Source: an uncultured Prevotella sp. | GTDB lineage: Bacteria > Bacteroidota > Bacteroidia > Bacteroidales > Bacteroidaceae | Reading direction: 5' to 3' | NCBI GenBank assembly: GCA_900772835.1 | Contig: CAAGSA010000037.1 | Span: 7,218-71,217 of the forward strand | DNA: 64,000 bases | Shown here: positions 18,548-27,756 of the stretch, piece after piece | Layout: every line of letters starts with the position of its first letter | Position numbering within the stretch: position 1 is the first letter of the stretch | Translations under genes and position numbers: made by a program | Notes under the pieces: model-generated | The model's input: only the letters and a program-made list of their open reading frames with translations | Database searches by the model: none | What the model was told of the DNA's origin: nothing

Positions 18548-19417
18548 TTATCCAATAATCTTTTCGTCCAACAATTCCTTTACCATTCCCTCGATATCAG
18601 CGTCGCTGGCGGTGAGCGTCTTGCTCTCCTTTGCCTGGAACACGATATTCTTCACAGCCTTCACCTTGGTTGGCGAACCTGCAAGTCCGCACTGCTCCGG
18701 GTCGCCGTCAACGTCGGCCACCGACCACTGGTTGAGTGTCAGATACGGGCGCTCGGCATACAGTTCGGCGTAAGGCATGTCCTCAGTGCGCTCCAACGGC
18801 ACGTTGGCACGCTTGTATTTCATCACGAGCTTTGCGTTGCACGGACGGCACGGGGCTGCACTTCCGTTCACGGTTATCACGATAGGCATCGGAGCCTCAA
18901 CGGTCTCCACTCCACCGTCGATATGGCGGCGGATAGTGAGCACTCCGTTCTCGCATTTCTCTATTTCCTCAGCGTATGTAACCTGCGACAGTCCGAGTTT
19001 CTGTGCCACCTGCGGTCCCACCTGTGCGGTATCTCCGTCGATAGCCTGGCGTCCGCCGATAACCACGTCGGCTCCGCCTATTTTCTTTATTGCCGTGGCA
19101 AGCGCGTATGATGTAGCGAGGGTGTCGGCACCTGCAAACAAGCGGTCGGTGAGCAGCCATCCCGTGTCAGCTCCTCTGTAAAGTCCCTGGCGTATGATTT
19201 CTGCTGCACGCGGAGGTCCCATGGTCAGTATTCCCACTGTAGATCCGGGATTCTGGTCCTTCAAACGCAACGCCTGTTCGAGCGCGTTCAAATCTTCTGG
19301 ATTGAAAATTGCAGGCAATGCGGCACGGTTTACTGTGCCTTCAGCCGTCATGGCGTCTTTGCCCACATTACGTGTGTCTGGTACCTGCTTGGCAAGTACG
19401 ATGATTTTTAAACCCAT
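18548..19417 (-). CDS. etfB: Electron transfer flavoprotein, beta subunit
   Basis: 289 residues, the partner of EtfA. The nucleotide-binding region GGADVVIGGRQAIDGDTAQVGPQ (shown here only as residues near 120-142) is well conserved and could bind AMP or, in bifurcating ETFs, a second FAD. It begins the operon etfB-etfA-acd behind a good promoter 44 bases upstream. The length is longer than mitochondrial EtfB (about 255) and typical of anaerobic Bacteroidetes. Confidence 0.96.
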   Translation of the reverse strand: MGLKIIVLAKQVPDTRNVGKDAMTAEGTVNRAALPAIFNPEDLNALEQALRLKDQNPGSTVGILTMGPPRAAEIIRQGLYRGADTGWLLTDRLFAGADTLATSYALATAIKKIGGADVVIGGRQAIDGDTAQVGPQVAQKLGLSQVTYAEEIEKCENGVLTIRRHIDGGVETVEAPMPIVITVNGSAAPCRPCNAKLVMKYKRANVPLERTEDMPYAELYAERPYLTLNQWSVADVDGDPEQCGLAGSPTKVKAVKNIVFQAKESKTLTASDADIEGMVKELLDEKIIG

Positions 19418-19460
19418 ATCTTTCTTGTTATGTTATGTGAAGTTCATATATACAATGGCA

Positions 19461-19491
19461 CAAAAATACTATTTTTTTGTTTGTTGACAAA
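19461..19491 (-). promoter_or_regulatory. Promoter for the etfB-etfA-acd operon
   Basis: On the minus strand TTTG (plus 19488-19491) and TATTTTTG (plus 19461-19468) lie 19 bases apart, matching the Bacteroidetes consensus. Confidence 0.75.
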
Positions 19492-19560
19492 GAAAAGTGA
19501 CGAAAAGCTAACTTTTTGCGCGCTGTTTTCCGTCGGACAAGCCTTTTTTGAATACGAACC

Positions 19561-19608
19561 GGCACCGAGAAAAGCCTGCTTTAACATTAGCTTACTTTTC
19601 TCGGTGCC
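19561..19608. terminator. Strong hairpin, 14-base perfect stem
   Basis: GGCACCGAGAAAAG (19561-19574) and CTTTTCTCGGTGCC (19595-19608). It is the second of two hairpins downstream of the minus-strand gene that ends at 19689. No T run follows on the minus strand, so its terminator role is inferred from position. Confidence 0.55.
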
Positions 19609-19630
19609 ACATTATATTATTATAGGACAC

Positions 19631-19680
19631 TACCTGTTGGCGGAATTAATTTAGTGCATACTTAATTCTGCCAACAGGTA
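19631..19680. terminator. Strong hairpin, 19-base stem
   Basis: TACCTGTTGGCGGAATTAA (19631-19649) pairs with TTAATTCTGCCAACAGGTA (19662-19680), with one G-T pair. It begins 9 bases past the stop of the minus-strand surface-protein gene. It probably ends or stabilises that transcript; there is no T run. Confidence 0.6.
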
Positions 19681-19688
19681 AGATAAGG

Positions 19689-21812
19689 TTATTCTACCAC
19701 CACCTTACGTCCGTTCACTACATAAACACCCTTTGGCAGTGCATCCGTGCTGCTTGCGTTCCTGCGCACGAGTATGCCGCTTGCCGAATAGATGTCGAAC
19801 GTATTTTTGCCGTTGCCTTCCACTGCTGTTATGCCGGAAGTCGGGTCGAGCGCCAGTTTCACGTTGTCGAGATACACGTTGCCACCCTTATACGGTTCAC
19901 TCACGATGTGGAACCCTACCATATATCTGCCGTCCTTCTCCGGTGCGAGCTGCACCTTGTATGCAGCAGGTGCGGTGGATGTTTCTATATCGTATGTGCC
20001 GGGCACGAAGGTGTCGAGCACCTTTTTGTATGACGCGGTGTCGAATCCCTCGCCGAATGCCACTTCCGCCTTGTCGGTAACATTTTCCGAATCGCGCCAC
20101 ATCTGGAATTCCAGGTTGTATTTGTTGCCAGCCTTCAGATTGAGCATCGGCGTGAGCAGCCAGTCGTCGGCGGTCAGTCCGCTGTCGGCATTATAGTATA
20201 TCGCCGTTCCGTCATACTTTGTGGAATATCCCCAGAAGCCGTAATAGAAGATGAAGCCCATATACGAGAAGTCGCTTATCTTCTTGTCGCCGTTAAGGTC
20301 GAGCGCCGTATAGAACCGGAAGGAGTCGCTCGTGTCGAAGCCTTCAGTGTATGGCTCAGCCTCGGAAACGCTGATTGCCGGTCCGTAGGCGAAATCGTTG
20401 CCCAAAGCCTCCTCCGACTCATGCGTGTCGTTCACCGCCACCACTCCGTAGCAGTATTTCACGTATGTCTCTGCCGGCAGCGTGAGCGAGTACTCCCTTG
20501 CGGTCAATCCCGTTGCAACGGTCTGCGGGTCTTCGCCCAAGCGGTGGCACACCACGTTGTATTTCAGCGCGTCCATGTCGCAATATCCGCCATTCAGTGT
20601 AGACTCCGGTTTTTCCCATGTCATCTTCACATTTCCGTCGGCATCAAACTCTGTCTTCACTTTCTCCGGCGCTGTAGTCTGGTCGAAGCCTATGTATGTA
20701 GTGTATGCCTTTTCCTTTCCTGTTCCTTCGGCATTGCTGCAGCGCACCACGAAGCGCGTGGTGCCTTCCTTTGCGAGCGCCACAGGCGCACTGACCTTTG
20801 TGCCCGGCTGTGCCTTTCCTGCCGCGAGCACATTTGTCTCGTCCACCACAACTTCATAGTTTATTTCTCCCTTCAGCTCCGCACCGTCTGCCGTCTTGTC
20901 GGGCGCGGTGAATGTGATGTTTCCCGAGAGCGAGCCTCCGCTGAAGTCCTTGCCCACATCCGTCGGTTCCGCCGGCGCTCCGGATGCCACCACTTGCTGT
21001 TTCACGTAGAGAGCCACTATCTGTGCGTTGTACGGCAGGTCCACAATCTTCGTCATCTCACGTTTCTTCACGTCCACGGCGTAGAGCGCACTGATGAGCT
21101 TTCTGTTCTTCGGTTTGTCCCACAGCTGCGCTACCCAGTACATTATCCCCGTTTCCATATCGAATGTTGCACTCTGTACGCGGTCGCTCATTGTTGTCTG
21201 TCCGTCGAGCAGTCTGCACACGAATGTAGGGTTTGCCTCATGGTCGAGCATTACGAGGTTTCCATTCTTCGATATGGCATACAGCTGTCCTTCAGCATCT
21301 GCGGCGAGCGTCATGTATGTGCTGTCGGCGATGGCAGCGAGCGAGGTGCGCTTCTTGTTCGGGAAATCCATCTCGCAGAGTTCCTGATTGTATGCATACG
21401 AGGTGCACAGTCCGTACACTTTCTTTGTCTGCTGGTCGTACGCGAAGTCGGCAGCATTGAAGTCCATATCCACATCGGGCGGATTCCCCACTCTCTCCCA
21501 TGTCTCCATGTCGTAGCGGTACAGCTGTGTGTAGTATTCTCCGTCCCAGTAGTCGGTCATCAGGAACCAGTAGTTTCTTCCGTCCATTATTCCGTTGCCC
21601 GTGGCATTGAAGTTTATGCTCGTGGCAAGCGGTGTCATCTCGAATCCCTCCGCCTTTGCCGGGAACGAGTAAACGCCCATACGTTTGTCGGTGGTGTCGT
21701 AGAACGTGTCATCCCAGATAAGGTTTCCGTAAAGTGTCGGCACCTTGCCTTCCTGTGCTGCCGCCGGAAGCATTGCCGCTACGGCAAGCAGTAATGAATA
21801 GAGTCTCTTCAT
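19689..21812 (-). CDS. Secreted surface protein with Fn3 and choice-of-anchor J domains
   Basis: 707 residues with a signal peptide (MKRLYSLLLAVAAMLPAAAQ). Residues about 25-290 carry repeated short beta segments (YWFLMTDYWDG, MYWVAQLWDKP, LYAVDVKKREM) suggestive of a beta-propeller. Two fibronectin III-like units follow (about 300-490), then a choice-of-anchor J domain (about 500-660, with SGLTADDWLLTPML) and a sorting-like tail (IYSASGILVRR...GVYVVNGRKVVVE). It shares domain style and tail with the protein at 3102-6293. It is expected at the cell surface, possibly binding glycans or proteins; no catalytic residues are evident. It has its own promoter and is divergent from the paralogue cluster that follows. 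Confidence 0.75.
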   Translation of the reverse strand: MKRLYSLLLAVAAMLPAAAQEGKVPTLYGNLIWDDTFYDTTDKRMGVYSFPAKAEGFEMTPLATSINFNATGNGIMDGRNYWFLMTDYWDGEYYTQLYRYDMETWERVGNPPDVDMDFNAADFAYDQQTKKVYGLCTSYAYNQELCEMDFPNKKRTSLAAIADSTYMTLAADAEGQLYAISKNGNLVMLDHEANPTFVCRLLDGQTTMSDRVQSATFDMETGIMYWVAQLWDKPKNRKLISALYAVDVKKREMTKIVDLPYNAQIVALYVKQQVVASGAPAEPTDVGKDFSGGSLSGNITFTAPDKTADGAELKGEINYEVVVDETNVLAAGKAQPGTKVSAPVALAKEGTTRFVVRCSNAEGTGKEKAYTTYIGFDQTTAPEKVKTEFDADGNVKMTWEKPESTLNGGYCDMDALKYNVVCHRLGEDPQTVATGLTAREYSLTLPAETYVKYCYGVVAVNDTHESEEALGNDFAYGPAISVSEAEPYTEGFDTSDSFRFYTALDLNGDKKISDFSYMGFIFYYGFWGYSTKYDGTAIYYNADSGLTADDWLLTPMLNLKAGNKYNLEFQMWRDSENVTDKAEVAFGEGFDTASYKKVLDTFVPGTYDIETSTAPAAYKVQLAPEKDGRYMVGFHIVSEPYKGGNVYLDNVKLALDPTSGITAVEGNGKNTFDIYSASGILVRRNASSTDALPKGVYVVNGRKVVVE

Positions 21813-21878
21813 ACGCGTTGTTTGTTTATTTGTTAAATATATCTCAGAACTGTTTTTTGGTCGATTTTATCTGATGCG

Positions 21879-21909
21879 CAAAAGTACAAAAATTCTGAAT
21901 GCGTCCAAA
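21879..21909 (-). promoter_or_regulatory. Promoter for the 707-residue surface protein
   Basis: The minus strand has TTTG (plus 21906-21909) and TACTTTTG (plus 21879-21886) with 19 bases between. The gene begins 67 bases downstream. The rest of the 334-base divergent gap (21910-22104) is AT-rich and nothing else is recognised in it. Confidence 0.7.
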
Positions 21910-22104
21910 CTTTTATCCACAAATTTTCTGCGACCCACTTGCATTTTATTCTATAATAAGAAAATACTGCATCGTTTAGTTAGTAGAATTGTCCCAATTT
22001 TACTCATTTTGCGTTATTAGATGTATCATTTACAACATAAGGTTAATTTACTGAAATAGTAAACATTTTGTCGCTTATATTCGTTCGGAAAGTGATTATT
22101 TCCT

Positions 22105-22112
22105 ATATTTGC
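22105..22112 (+). promoter_or_regulatory. -7 element for the first paralogue
   Basis: TATATTTG at 22105-22112 fits TAnnTTTG. TTCG at 22081-22084 is a weak -33 match at a spacing of 20. The gene begins 35 bases later. Confidence 0.5.
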
Positions 22113-22146
22113 ACAAAATTACATTTATATACAAAACATTTAACTT

Positions 22147-23832
22147 ATGAAGAAATTCTACACCGCAGTGGCTATGGCGTTTGCCGTAACCGCGACATGG
22201 GCACAGGCTCCTGCAAATGCAGGTTTTCCGTTTGCCGAGAGGAGCGAAACCCAGACCACAAACTTTTTTATGGGAAGTGTATCCGAAAGGGCATATAGCT
22301 CCGCCAGCGTTGCCGCCAACGGTGCGGCAAAGGCACCCTTAAGACTCCCCGACGCATCGCAGATTATCAGCGAGCAGCCTGAGGGCACCCTCTACAAGAA
22401 CATGTACCGCAAGGCCGAGGGTCTCGACAACGGCTACGAGAAGACGTACGAAGGCTATGCCGACGACGTGGTAGTGTCGAAAGACCAGAAGAAGCTCTAC
22501 ATAAAGACCCCGTTCCCCTCCTACTACACGGGATGGATCGTGGGCGACCTCGATGAAAGCGGCATCGTCACATTCAAGTTCCCACAGGTGGTGTACCACC
22601 AGCAGGCAGGCGAGGCCACAGGGCTGAACGAGCTCACCGAATATGCGTGGAAGATTGTGCTCGACAACGTGAACTGGAAGGTATACCTCGACAAGACGAC
22701 ACAGGAAGTGAAGTTCAAGTGGGAAGACAACAAGCTCACACAGCTGAATCCAGACGACGTTATCGGCATGGCCGACGCCAACGGAATGTTTGCCGGCTAC
22801 GCTTCCTACGGCAACGAATACTCCGTGATGACGGAGCAGCCCGTGAAGCCTGCCGACGTGCTCGCCGCCAAGACATACAAGATGACCTATACCGACTATG
22901 CCACACAGCAGGCTGCCAGCAAGAGCGTGCAGCTCATCTTCGACGGCAACGACGTGTATATGGGCAGATTCTACAACAACTACTGGATAAAGGGAACCAA
23001 GGACGGCGACAAGATCTCGTTCCCCAGAAACCAGTATCTCGGTCTCGAAACGATTGGCAAGGTGAACGTGCATGAGTTTATGGTGTCGGTCGGCATCGCC
23101 GACGACAACCAGAGCGTGATAGAATACGACAACCTCGAGTTCATACTCACCGAAGCCACCGGAGCACTGGTTTCCGACCAGATCCTCGGAGTGAACGTGG
23201 GCAAGGGCGACGCCGGACTGGTAGGGGTTATCATGTATCCCACTCTGCTGAAGACTGACTTCGTGGTGGGCACTCCGGCCAAGCCAGAGATTGCATCCGT
23301 GCTGCCGTACAACACGCAGATGCAGGGCGTGTCAGGCCTGGTGTACAAACTGAGCACCAAGACAAACGACGGCAAGGAAATGGACGACGAGTGCATCTTC
23401 TACAACGTCTACCTCGACGGCCAGCTCCAGACCTTCACACCGGAAGACTACTACTACCTCACGGGCGAAATGACTGACATACCTTTCGCGTTCGCCGACT
23501 ACAACTTCACACAGAGTTCCGGCGCTGTAGGCTTCGACTTCCAGGTGCTCTCCAATATGGAGTGCGTGTTCTTCTACAAGAACTTCCAGAAGGTAGGACT
23601 GAAGGCAATCTACAACGACGGCACCACAAGAAACGAATCTGAAATGGCGGAATTCGACCTCAACGACCTTGCAGGCATCGGCAGCGCAGCCGTGAACGAA
23701 GGCACAACGGCAAAGAACGTGACCTACCACGACCTCAGCGGCCGCAAGCTCTCTGCTCCGGCAAAGGGCATCAGCATCAAGACCGTGGAGATGGAGAACG
23801 GCACCGTGAAAACCGTGAAAATAATAAAATAA
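22147..23832 (+). CDS. Secreted protein, paralogue 1 of a three-gene tandem family
   Basis: 561 residues, function unknown. Signal peptide MKKFYTAVAMAFAVTATWAQ. The family pattern is LPDASQIISEQPEGTLYKNMYR near the start, then repeated beta-rich units (GYADDVVVSKDQKKLYIKTP; YYTGWIVGDLDESGIVTFKFPQ), a conserved FDGNDVYMGRFYNNYWIKGTKDG segment, and a C-terminal tail (TYHDLSGRKLSAPAKGISIK then KTVKIIK) resembling a surface sorting tail. No catalytic motif is seen. It is followed 44 bases later by paralogue 2, probably in the same transcript. Near-identical DNA in the opening and tail regions of the three genes indicates fairly recent duplication or gene conversion. Confidence 0.7.
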   Translation: MKKFYTAVAMAFAVTATWAQAPANAGFPFAERSETQTTNFFMGSVSERAYSSASVAANGAAKAPLRLPDASQIISEQPEGTLYKNMYRKAEGLDNGYEKTYEGYADDVVVSKDQKKLYIKTPFPSYYTGWIVGDLDESGIVTFKFPQVVYHQQAGEATGLNELTEYAWKIVLDNVNWKVYLDKTTQEVKFKWEDNKLTQLNPDDVIGMADANGMFAGYASYGNEYSVMTEQPVKPADVLAAKTYKMTYTDYATQQAASKSVQLIFDGNDVYMGRFYNNYWIKGTKDGDKISFPRNQYLGLETIGKVNVHEFMVSVGIADDNQSVIEYDNLEFILTEATGALVSDQILGVNVGKGDAGLVGVIMYPTLLKTDFVVGTPAKPEIASVLPYNTQMQGVSGLVYKLSTKTNDGKEMDDECIFYNVYLDGQLQTFTPEDYYYLTGEMTDIPFAFADYNFTQSSGAVGFDFQVLSNMECVFFYKNFQKVGLKAIYNDGTTRNESEMAEFDLNDLAGIGSAAVNEGTTAKNVTYHDLSGRKLSAPAKGISIKTVEMENGTVKTVKIIK

Positions 23833-23876
23833 CAGAATAACACACTTTTAACAAATTCCAAAACAACAACATCTTT

Positions 23877-25388
23877 ATGAAAAGGTCATATTCTATCATC
23901 GCGTTCCTCTTCGCCGTGCTCACGGCATTCGCGCAGGGGAAAAACACTCTGCCTGCCGACGGCACACTCATCGACAAGCAGCCAGAGGGAACCCTCTACG
24001 AGAACATGTACCGCACCGCCAACGTGTATGCCGCCTACGGTTCTATGTCGACAAACCGCACATACGACGGATATGTGGGCAACGTGGTAGTGTCTGCCGA
24101 CGGCAAGAAAATCTATATGAAGGACCCCTACATCAAGCTCGCACCCGGCACATGGATTGAAGGCGAACTGAACAACGGCGTTGCCGAATTCAAGTTCCCG
24201 CAGATTATCTACAACAAGCAGGGAGTGAAGGGCTACGCATGGAAGCTCGTCATCAGCGGACAGGAAATCGGCATCGACGAGAAGACACAGAGCGTGAAGT
24301 TCAAATGGGACGGCAAGACTCTCTCGCAGCAGAACAGCGACGAAATAATCGGCATGCTCAACGAGAACAACGAATGGATGGGCTATGCAGCATCGCAGAC
24401 GGTGATGTACGTGATGGACGAAAAGGGAGCAAAGCCCGCCGACGAATCGAAGGCCTACACATACCGCATGTCATACTACGACACATCGGGAAGCCAGAAG
24501 ACAGCATCCACAAGAGTTGTGATTGACGGCACCGACATCTATCTGGGCGACATCTTCGACCCCGGATTCTGGCTCAAGGGCACCATCAGCGGCAACAAGG
24601 CCACATTCCCGGCACAGTATATGGGCGTACACGCCAACTCGTCGCACGCATACATGCTGCCGCTCGACGTGAACACCACACAAGCGGAAGAGAAGCTGAC
24701 ATTCAACTACAACGCCGCCACAGGAGCCCTCTCCACCGAGAAGGCAATCCTGGTGAACATAGGAAAGACGAACATGTCTGCCCTCGAGATGTACATCGCG
24801 CCAAGCTTCACGAAAATGGACTACAGCGTGGAAACACCGGCAAAGCCCAAAATCACCGACTGCCAGCCCTACGGATATGAAGGCGGCGACTACGGCTACA
24901 TATCGTACGCCCTCAGCACCAAGTCAACATCAGGAAAGCAGCTGAACCAGGACAAGATCGTCTACAACATCTATATCGACGGCGAACTGATGACATTCGA
25001 CACAGACAAGTACTACTACATCAACAATAGTCTGACCGACGTGCCATACTCATTCGCAGACAACTACACGGACATGTTCTCCGGCTCAAAGGGACGCGAC
25101 TTCCTGATAATAAACGGTTCGCAGTACATCTTCATCTTCAAGAACTTCAACAAGGTTGGAGTAAAGGCAATCTATGTTGACGGAGACAAGAGACTCGAGT
25201 CAGAAATGAGCGAATACTCATTCTCGCCCGACACTGGCATCGACGCAGCCGTCGAGACAGCCAAGGTGAAGAACACCACATACACCGACATCAGCGGACG
25301 CAAACTCTCTGCCCCGGCAAAGGGCATCAGCATCAAGACCGTGGAATACGAGAACGGCGAAACAAAGACCGTGAAGATAATGAAATAA
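23877..25388 (+). CDS. Secreted protein, paralogue 2
   Basis: 503 residues, function unknown, the shortest of the three. Signal peptide MKRSYSIIAFLFAVLTAFAQ. It lacks most of the spacer found before the family motif in paralogue 1 and begins the shared part at DKQPEGTLYENMYRTA. The middle has the same beta-rich units (GYVGNVVVSADGKKIYMKDP; TWIEGELNNGVAEFKFPQ; DGTDIYLGDIFDPGFWLKG) and the tail TDISGRKLSAPAKGISIK ... KTVKIMK. It sits between the other paralogues and is likely co-transcribed with paralogue 1. A strong terminator follows it. Confidence 0.7.
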   Translation: MKRSYSIIAFLFAVLTAFAQGKNTLPADGTLIDKQPEGTLYENMYRTANVYAAYGSMSTNRTYDGYVGNVVVSADGKKIYMKDPYIKLAPGTWIEGELNNGVAEFKFPQIIYNKQGVKGYAWKLVISGQEIGIDEKTQSVKFKWDGKTLSQQNSDEIIGMLNENNEWMGYAASQTVMYVMDEKGAKPADESKAYTYRMSYYDTSGSQKTASTRVVIDGTDIYLGDIFDPGFWLKGTISGNKATFPAQYMGVHANSSHAYMLPLDVNTTQAEEKLTFNYNAATGALSTEKAILVNIGKTNMSALEMYIAPSFTKMDYSVETPAKPKITDCQPYGYEGGDYGYISYALSTKSTSGKQLNQDKIVYNIYIDGELMTFDTDKYYYINNSLTDVPYSFADNYTDMFSGSKGRDFLIINGSQYIFIFKNFNKVGVKAIYVDGDKRLESEMSEYSFSPDTGIDAAVETAKVKNTTYTDISGRKLSAPAKGISIKTVEYENGETKTVKIMK

Positions 25389-25419
25389 CAATACCGCCCA
25401 CATATTGACATTACAAGCC

Positions 25420-25470
25420 GCCGCCAATGCTGCCATTCCACACGGAATAAAGCATTGGCGGCAGTTTTTT
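25420..25470 (+). terminator. Terminator after paralogue 2
   Basis: GCCGCCAATGCT (25420-25431) and AGCATTGGCGGC (25451-25462) form a perfect stem followed by seven T. Confidence 0.9.
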
Positions 25471-25501
25471 TACGTTAAAAAACCACTTTTTATACATATC
25501 G

Positions 25502-25533
25502 TTTGCTACTTGCCGTTTTTCTTCATACATTTG
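25502..25533 (+). promoter_or_regulatory. Promoter for paralogue 3
   Basis: TTTG at 25502-25505 and TACATTTG at 25526-25533 with 20 bases between. It gives paralogue 3 its own transcript, separate from paralogues 1 and 2. Confidence 0.75.
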
Positions 25534-25564
25534 TCGAAAATTATTCTAAAAAGAAAAACATTTT

Positions 25565-27160
25565 ATGAGAAAACTTTACGCAACCGTTGCTATGGCACTT
25601 GCCGTAGCTACGACATGGGCACAGACCGCAGCGGGCGAGTCTGTGAAATTCACGGGAAATGACTTTGCAACCAAAGGCGCAGCAATGCTGCCCGATGCGT
25701 CGCAGATTATCAGCGAACAGCCAGAGGGCACCGTATACAAGATGTACCGCCAGTGCGACGCATTCGACGTGGGCATCGACGGATATGCCTACCGCAAGGC
25801 GAGAGACGGATATGCAGCAGACGTGGTGATATCGGCCGACGGCAAGAAGTTCTATCTGCAGAACCCGATCTGCACATTCGACACAGGATGGATCGTGGGC
25901 GACATCGACGCAATGGGAACCGTGACGTTCAACTTCCCGCAGGCAGTATACAACAGCACATCCACCGGCACGATGTATGCCTACAAGATGATTGTGGACG
26001 AGGATGCAGGCAAGGTGACCGTGGACAAGAGCACACAGAGCGTGCAGTTCAAGTGGTCAGCATCCGACAAGAGCCTCAAGCAGATGGCCTACACCGACGC
26101 CATCGGACTGGTGGGCAGCGACGGCAAGTGGGCAAGATACGCATCGATGGACAACGTGCTCATCGAGCAGACAGACCAGGTGGTGACACCCACCCTGGGA
26201 ATCAAGCCGGAATCATACCTGCTGTCGTACACCGACTACTCCACATCAGCCGCAGTGACAAAGGATGTTGACGTGGTTTTCGACGGCGACGACATTTATC
26301 TCGGCGGATTCTACAAGAACTGCTGGATAAAGGGAACGAAGGAAGACAACAAGCTGATATTCCCGAAAGGACAGTATCTCGGCACCGAAACCATCCGCAA
26401 TACGGTACACGAATATATGTTCCCGTTCAGCATCTCCGAAGACAACTCTTCATCCACTCTGCTCGACAACCTCGAGTTCAAGTATAACAAGACTACGGGT
26501 GAGTGGACATCGACAAACGTAATATCCGTATACATGGGCAAATACTACGGCGGTGTACTCGAAGCATTCAAGGCACCCACGCTGAAGAAAGCCAACTACG
26601 CAGTGGAGGTTCCGGCAAAACCAACAATCAGCACAGTATTCCCATTCAACGCCAATGGCGACGAGACGGGTGCCGTGGTGTACGCGCTGAGCAACCTCTC
26701 CGAATCGGGAAAAGAACTCAGAACGAGCAACATCGTATACAACGTATATCTCGATGGCAAGCTCCACACCTTCAAGCCGGCATCATACGTATATCTGACT
26801 GAGGAAATGACCGACATCCCATACAGCTTCATCGACAAGAAAGTTACACAGTCGTCGGGCGGAGTCGGCCACGACTTCATGCTCTACAACGGCAATCAGT
26901 GCGTGTTCATCTACAACTCGTTTATCAAGATTGGCGTGAAGGCTGTGTATATCGACGGCAACACACGTCTGGAGTCAGCAATGGCAGAGTTCGACACCAT
27001 CGACGGCATCAGCGGTGCCGAGGCAGAAAACGCCGACGTGAAGAGCGTGACCTACCACGACCTCAACGGCTGCCAACTCTCTGCTCCGGCAAAGGGCATC
27101 AGCATCAAGAGCATTGAATACAGCAACGGTGAGAAGAAGACCGTGAAGATTATGAAATAA
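25565..27160 (+). CDS. Secreted protein, paralogue 3
   Basis: 531 residues, function unknown. Signal peptide MRKLYATVAMALAVATTWAQ. It has the family opening LPDASQIISEQPEGTVYKMYRQ, the beta-rich units (DGYAADVVISADGKKFYLQNP; FDTGWIVGDIDAMGTVTFNFPQ) and FDGDDIYLGGFYKNCWIKGTKED, and ends TYHDLNGCQLSAPAKGISIK ... KTVKIMK. Compared with paralogues 1 and 2 the tail has Gly-Cys-Gln in place of Gly-Arg-Lys. Mid-protein homology to paralogue 1 is clearly closer than to paralogue 2. Location is expected to be the cell surface or medium. Confidence 0.7.
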   Translation: MRKLYATVAMALAVATTWAQTAAGESVKFTGNDFATKGAAMLPDASQIISEQPEGTVYKMYRQCDAFDVGIDGYAYRKARDGYAADVVISADGKKFYLQNPICTFDTGWIVGDIDAMGTVTFNFPQAVYNSTSTGTMYAYKMIVDEDAGKVTVDKSTQSVQFKWSASDKSLKQMAYTDAIGLVGSDGKWARYASMDNVLIEQTDQVVTPTLGIKPESYLLSYTDYSTSAAVTKDVDVVFDGDDIYLGGFYKNCWIKGTKEDNKLIFPKGQYLGTETIRNTVHEYMFPFSISEDNSSSTLLDNLEFKYNKTTGEWTSTNVISVYMGKYYGGVLEAFKAPTLKKANYAVEVPAKPTISTVFPFNANGDETGAVVYALSNLSESGKELRTSNIVYNVYLDGKLHTFKPASYVYLTEEMTDIPYSFIDKKVTQSSGGVGHDFMLYNGNQCVFIYNSFIKIGVKAVYIDGNTRLESAMAEFDTIDGISGAEAENADVKSVTYHDLNGCQLSAPAKGISIKSIEYSNGEKKTVKIMK

Positions 27161-27177
27161 ATAGGCTTCCCACCCCG

Positions 27178-27248
27178 AAAACCGCCATACGCCACGGCCC
27201 ACATCGTCACGCCACGATGGAGCGCCAACCGTACGTATGGCGGTTTTT
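27178..27248 (+). terminator. Terminator after paralogue 3
   Basis: AAACCGCCATACG and CGTATGGCGGTTTTTT pair across a loop that itself contains a small hairpin (CATCGTcacgccACGATG). A T run follows. Confidence 0.85.
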
Positions 27249-27653
27249 TCTATCCTGAAAAAATATTCTTTATCAATAGAACAATCAATGGCTGAGGGGA
27301 AATGATAATTCATTCTATTCCGCACAGTAGGCATTGTATGCCCTTCATACTTGTTGCCCTCGCGGATGCAATAGGCAAGCGGATTAAACAAATACGGATT
27401 GGAAAACTTCGTGGTGTTCAACCATACAAATCAAGCTACTTCTTGACAAGGAGGTTTATGCGCAGACTATTCTGATGGCAAGGCATCAGAAAATAGCTAT
27501 ACTTTTTGATGAGGATTTTGGGGTGACACGATGACGAAGCCTGGCGGATTACTCCAGTACTTCTATCGGAGTTCTGAAACAAGTGCTGAGATTTCCGCGC
27601 GTGGAACCATTGTTTTTTTACAGTATCCTTACTCCTGTTTATTGCAAAATATA
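27249..27653. other. Gene-free spacer before the MATE gene
   Basis: About 400 bases in which I find no convincing gene, repeat or RNA. Short minus-strand frames here are low in codon quality and have no recognisable family. Confidence 0.5.
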
Positions 27654-27661
27654 TACCTTTG
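27654..27661 (+). promoter_or_regulatory. -7 element for the MATE gene
   Basis: TACCTTTG fits TAnnTTTG; no convincing TTTG lies at the right distance upstream. The gene starts 95 bases later. Confidence 0.5.
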
Positions 27662-27756
27662 CACTGAAAAAACAAACTAATAAGAAGAACAGACTAAGAT
27701 AAGAACCGACAGAAGGATTCATAAAAAAGGATAACTATAGATTTCAGAAAAGGGAA

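Noticed and set aside
27249..27653. Spacer before the MATE gene considered as a transposase remnant
   Set aside because: No terminal repeats, target duplications or transposase-like motifs could be found in any frame.
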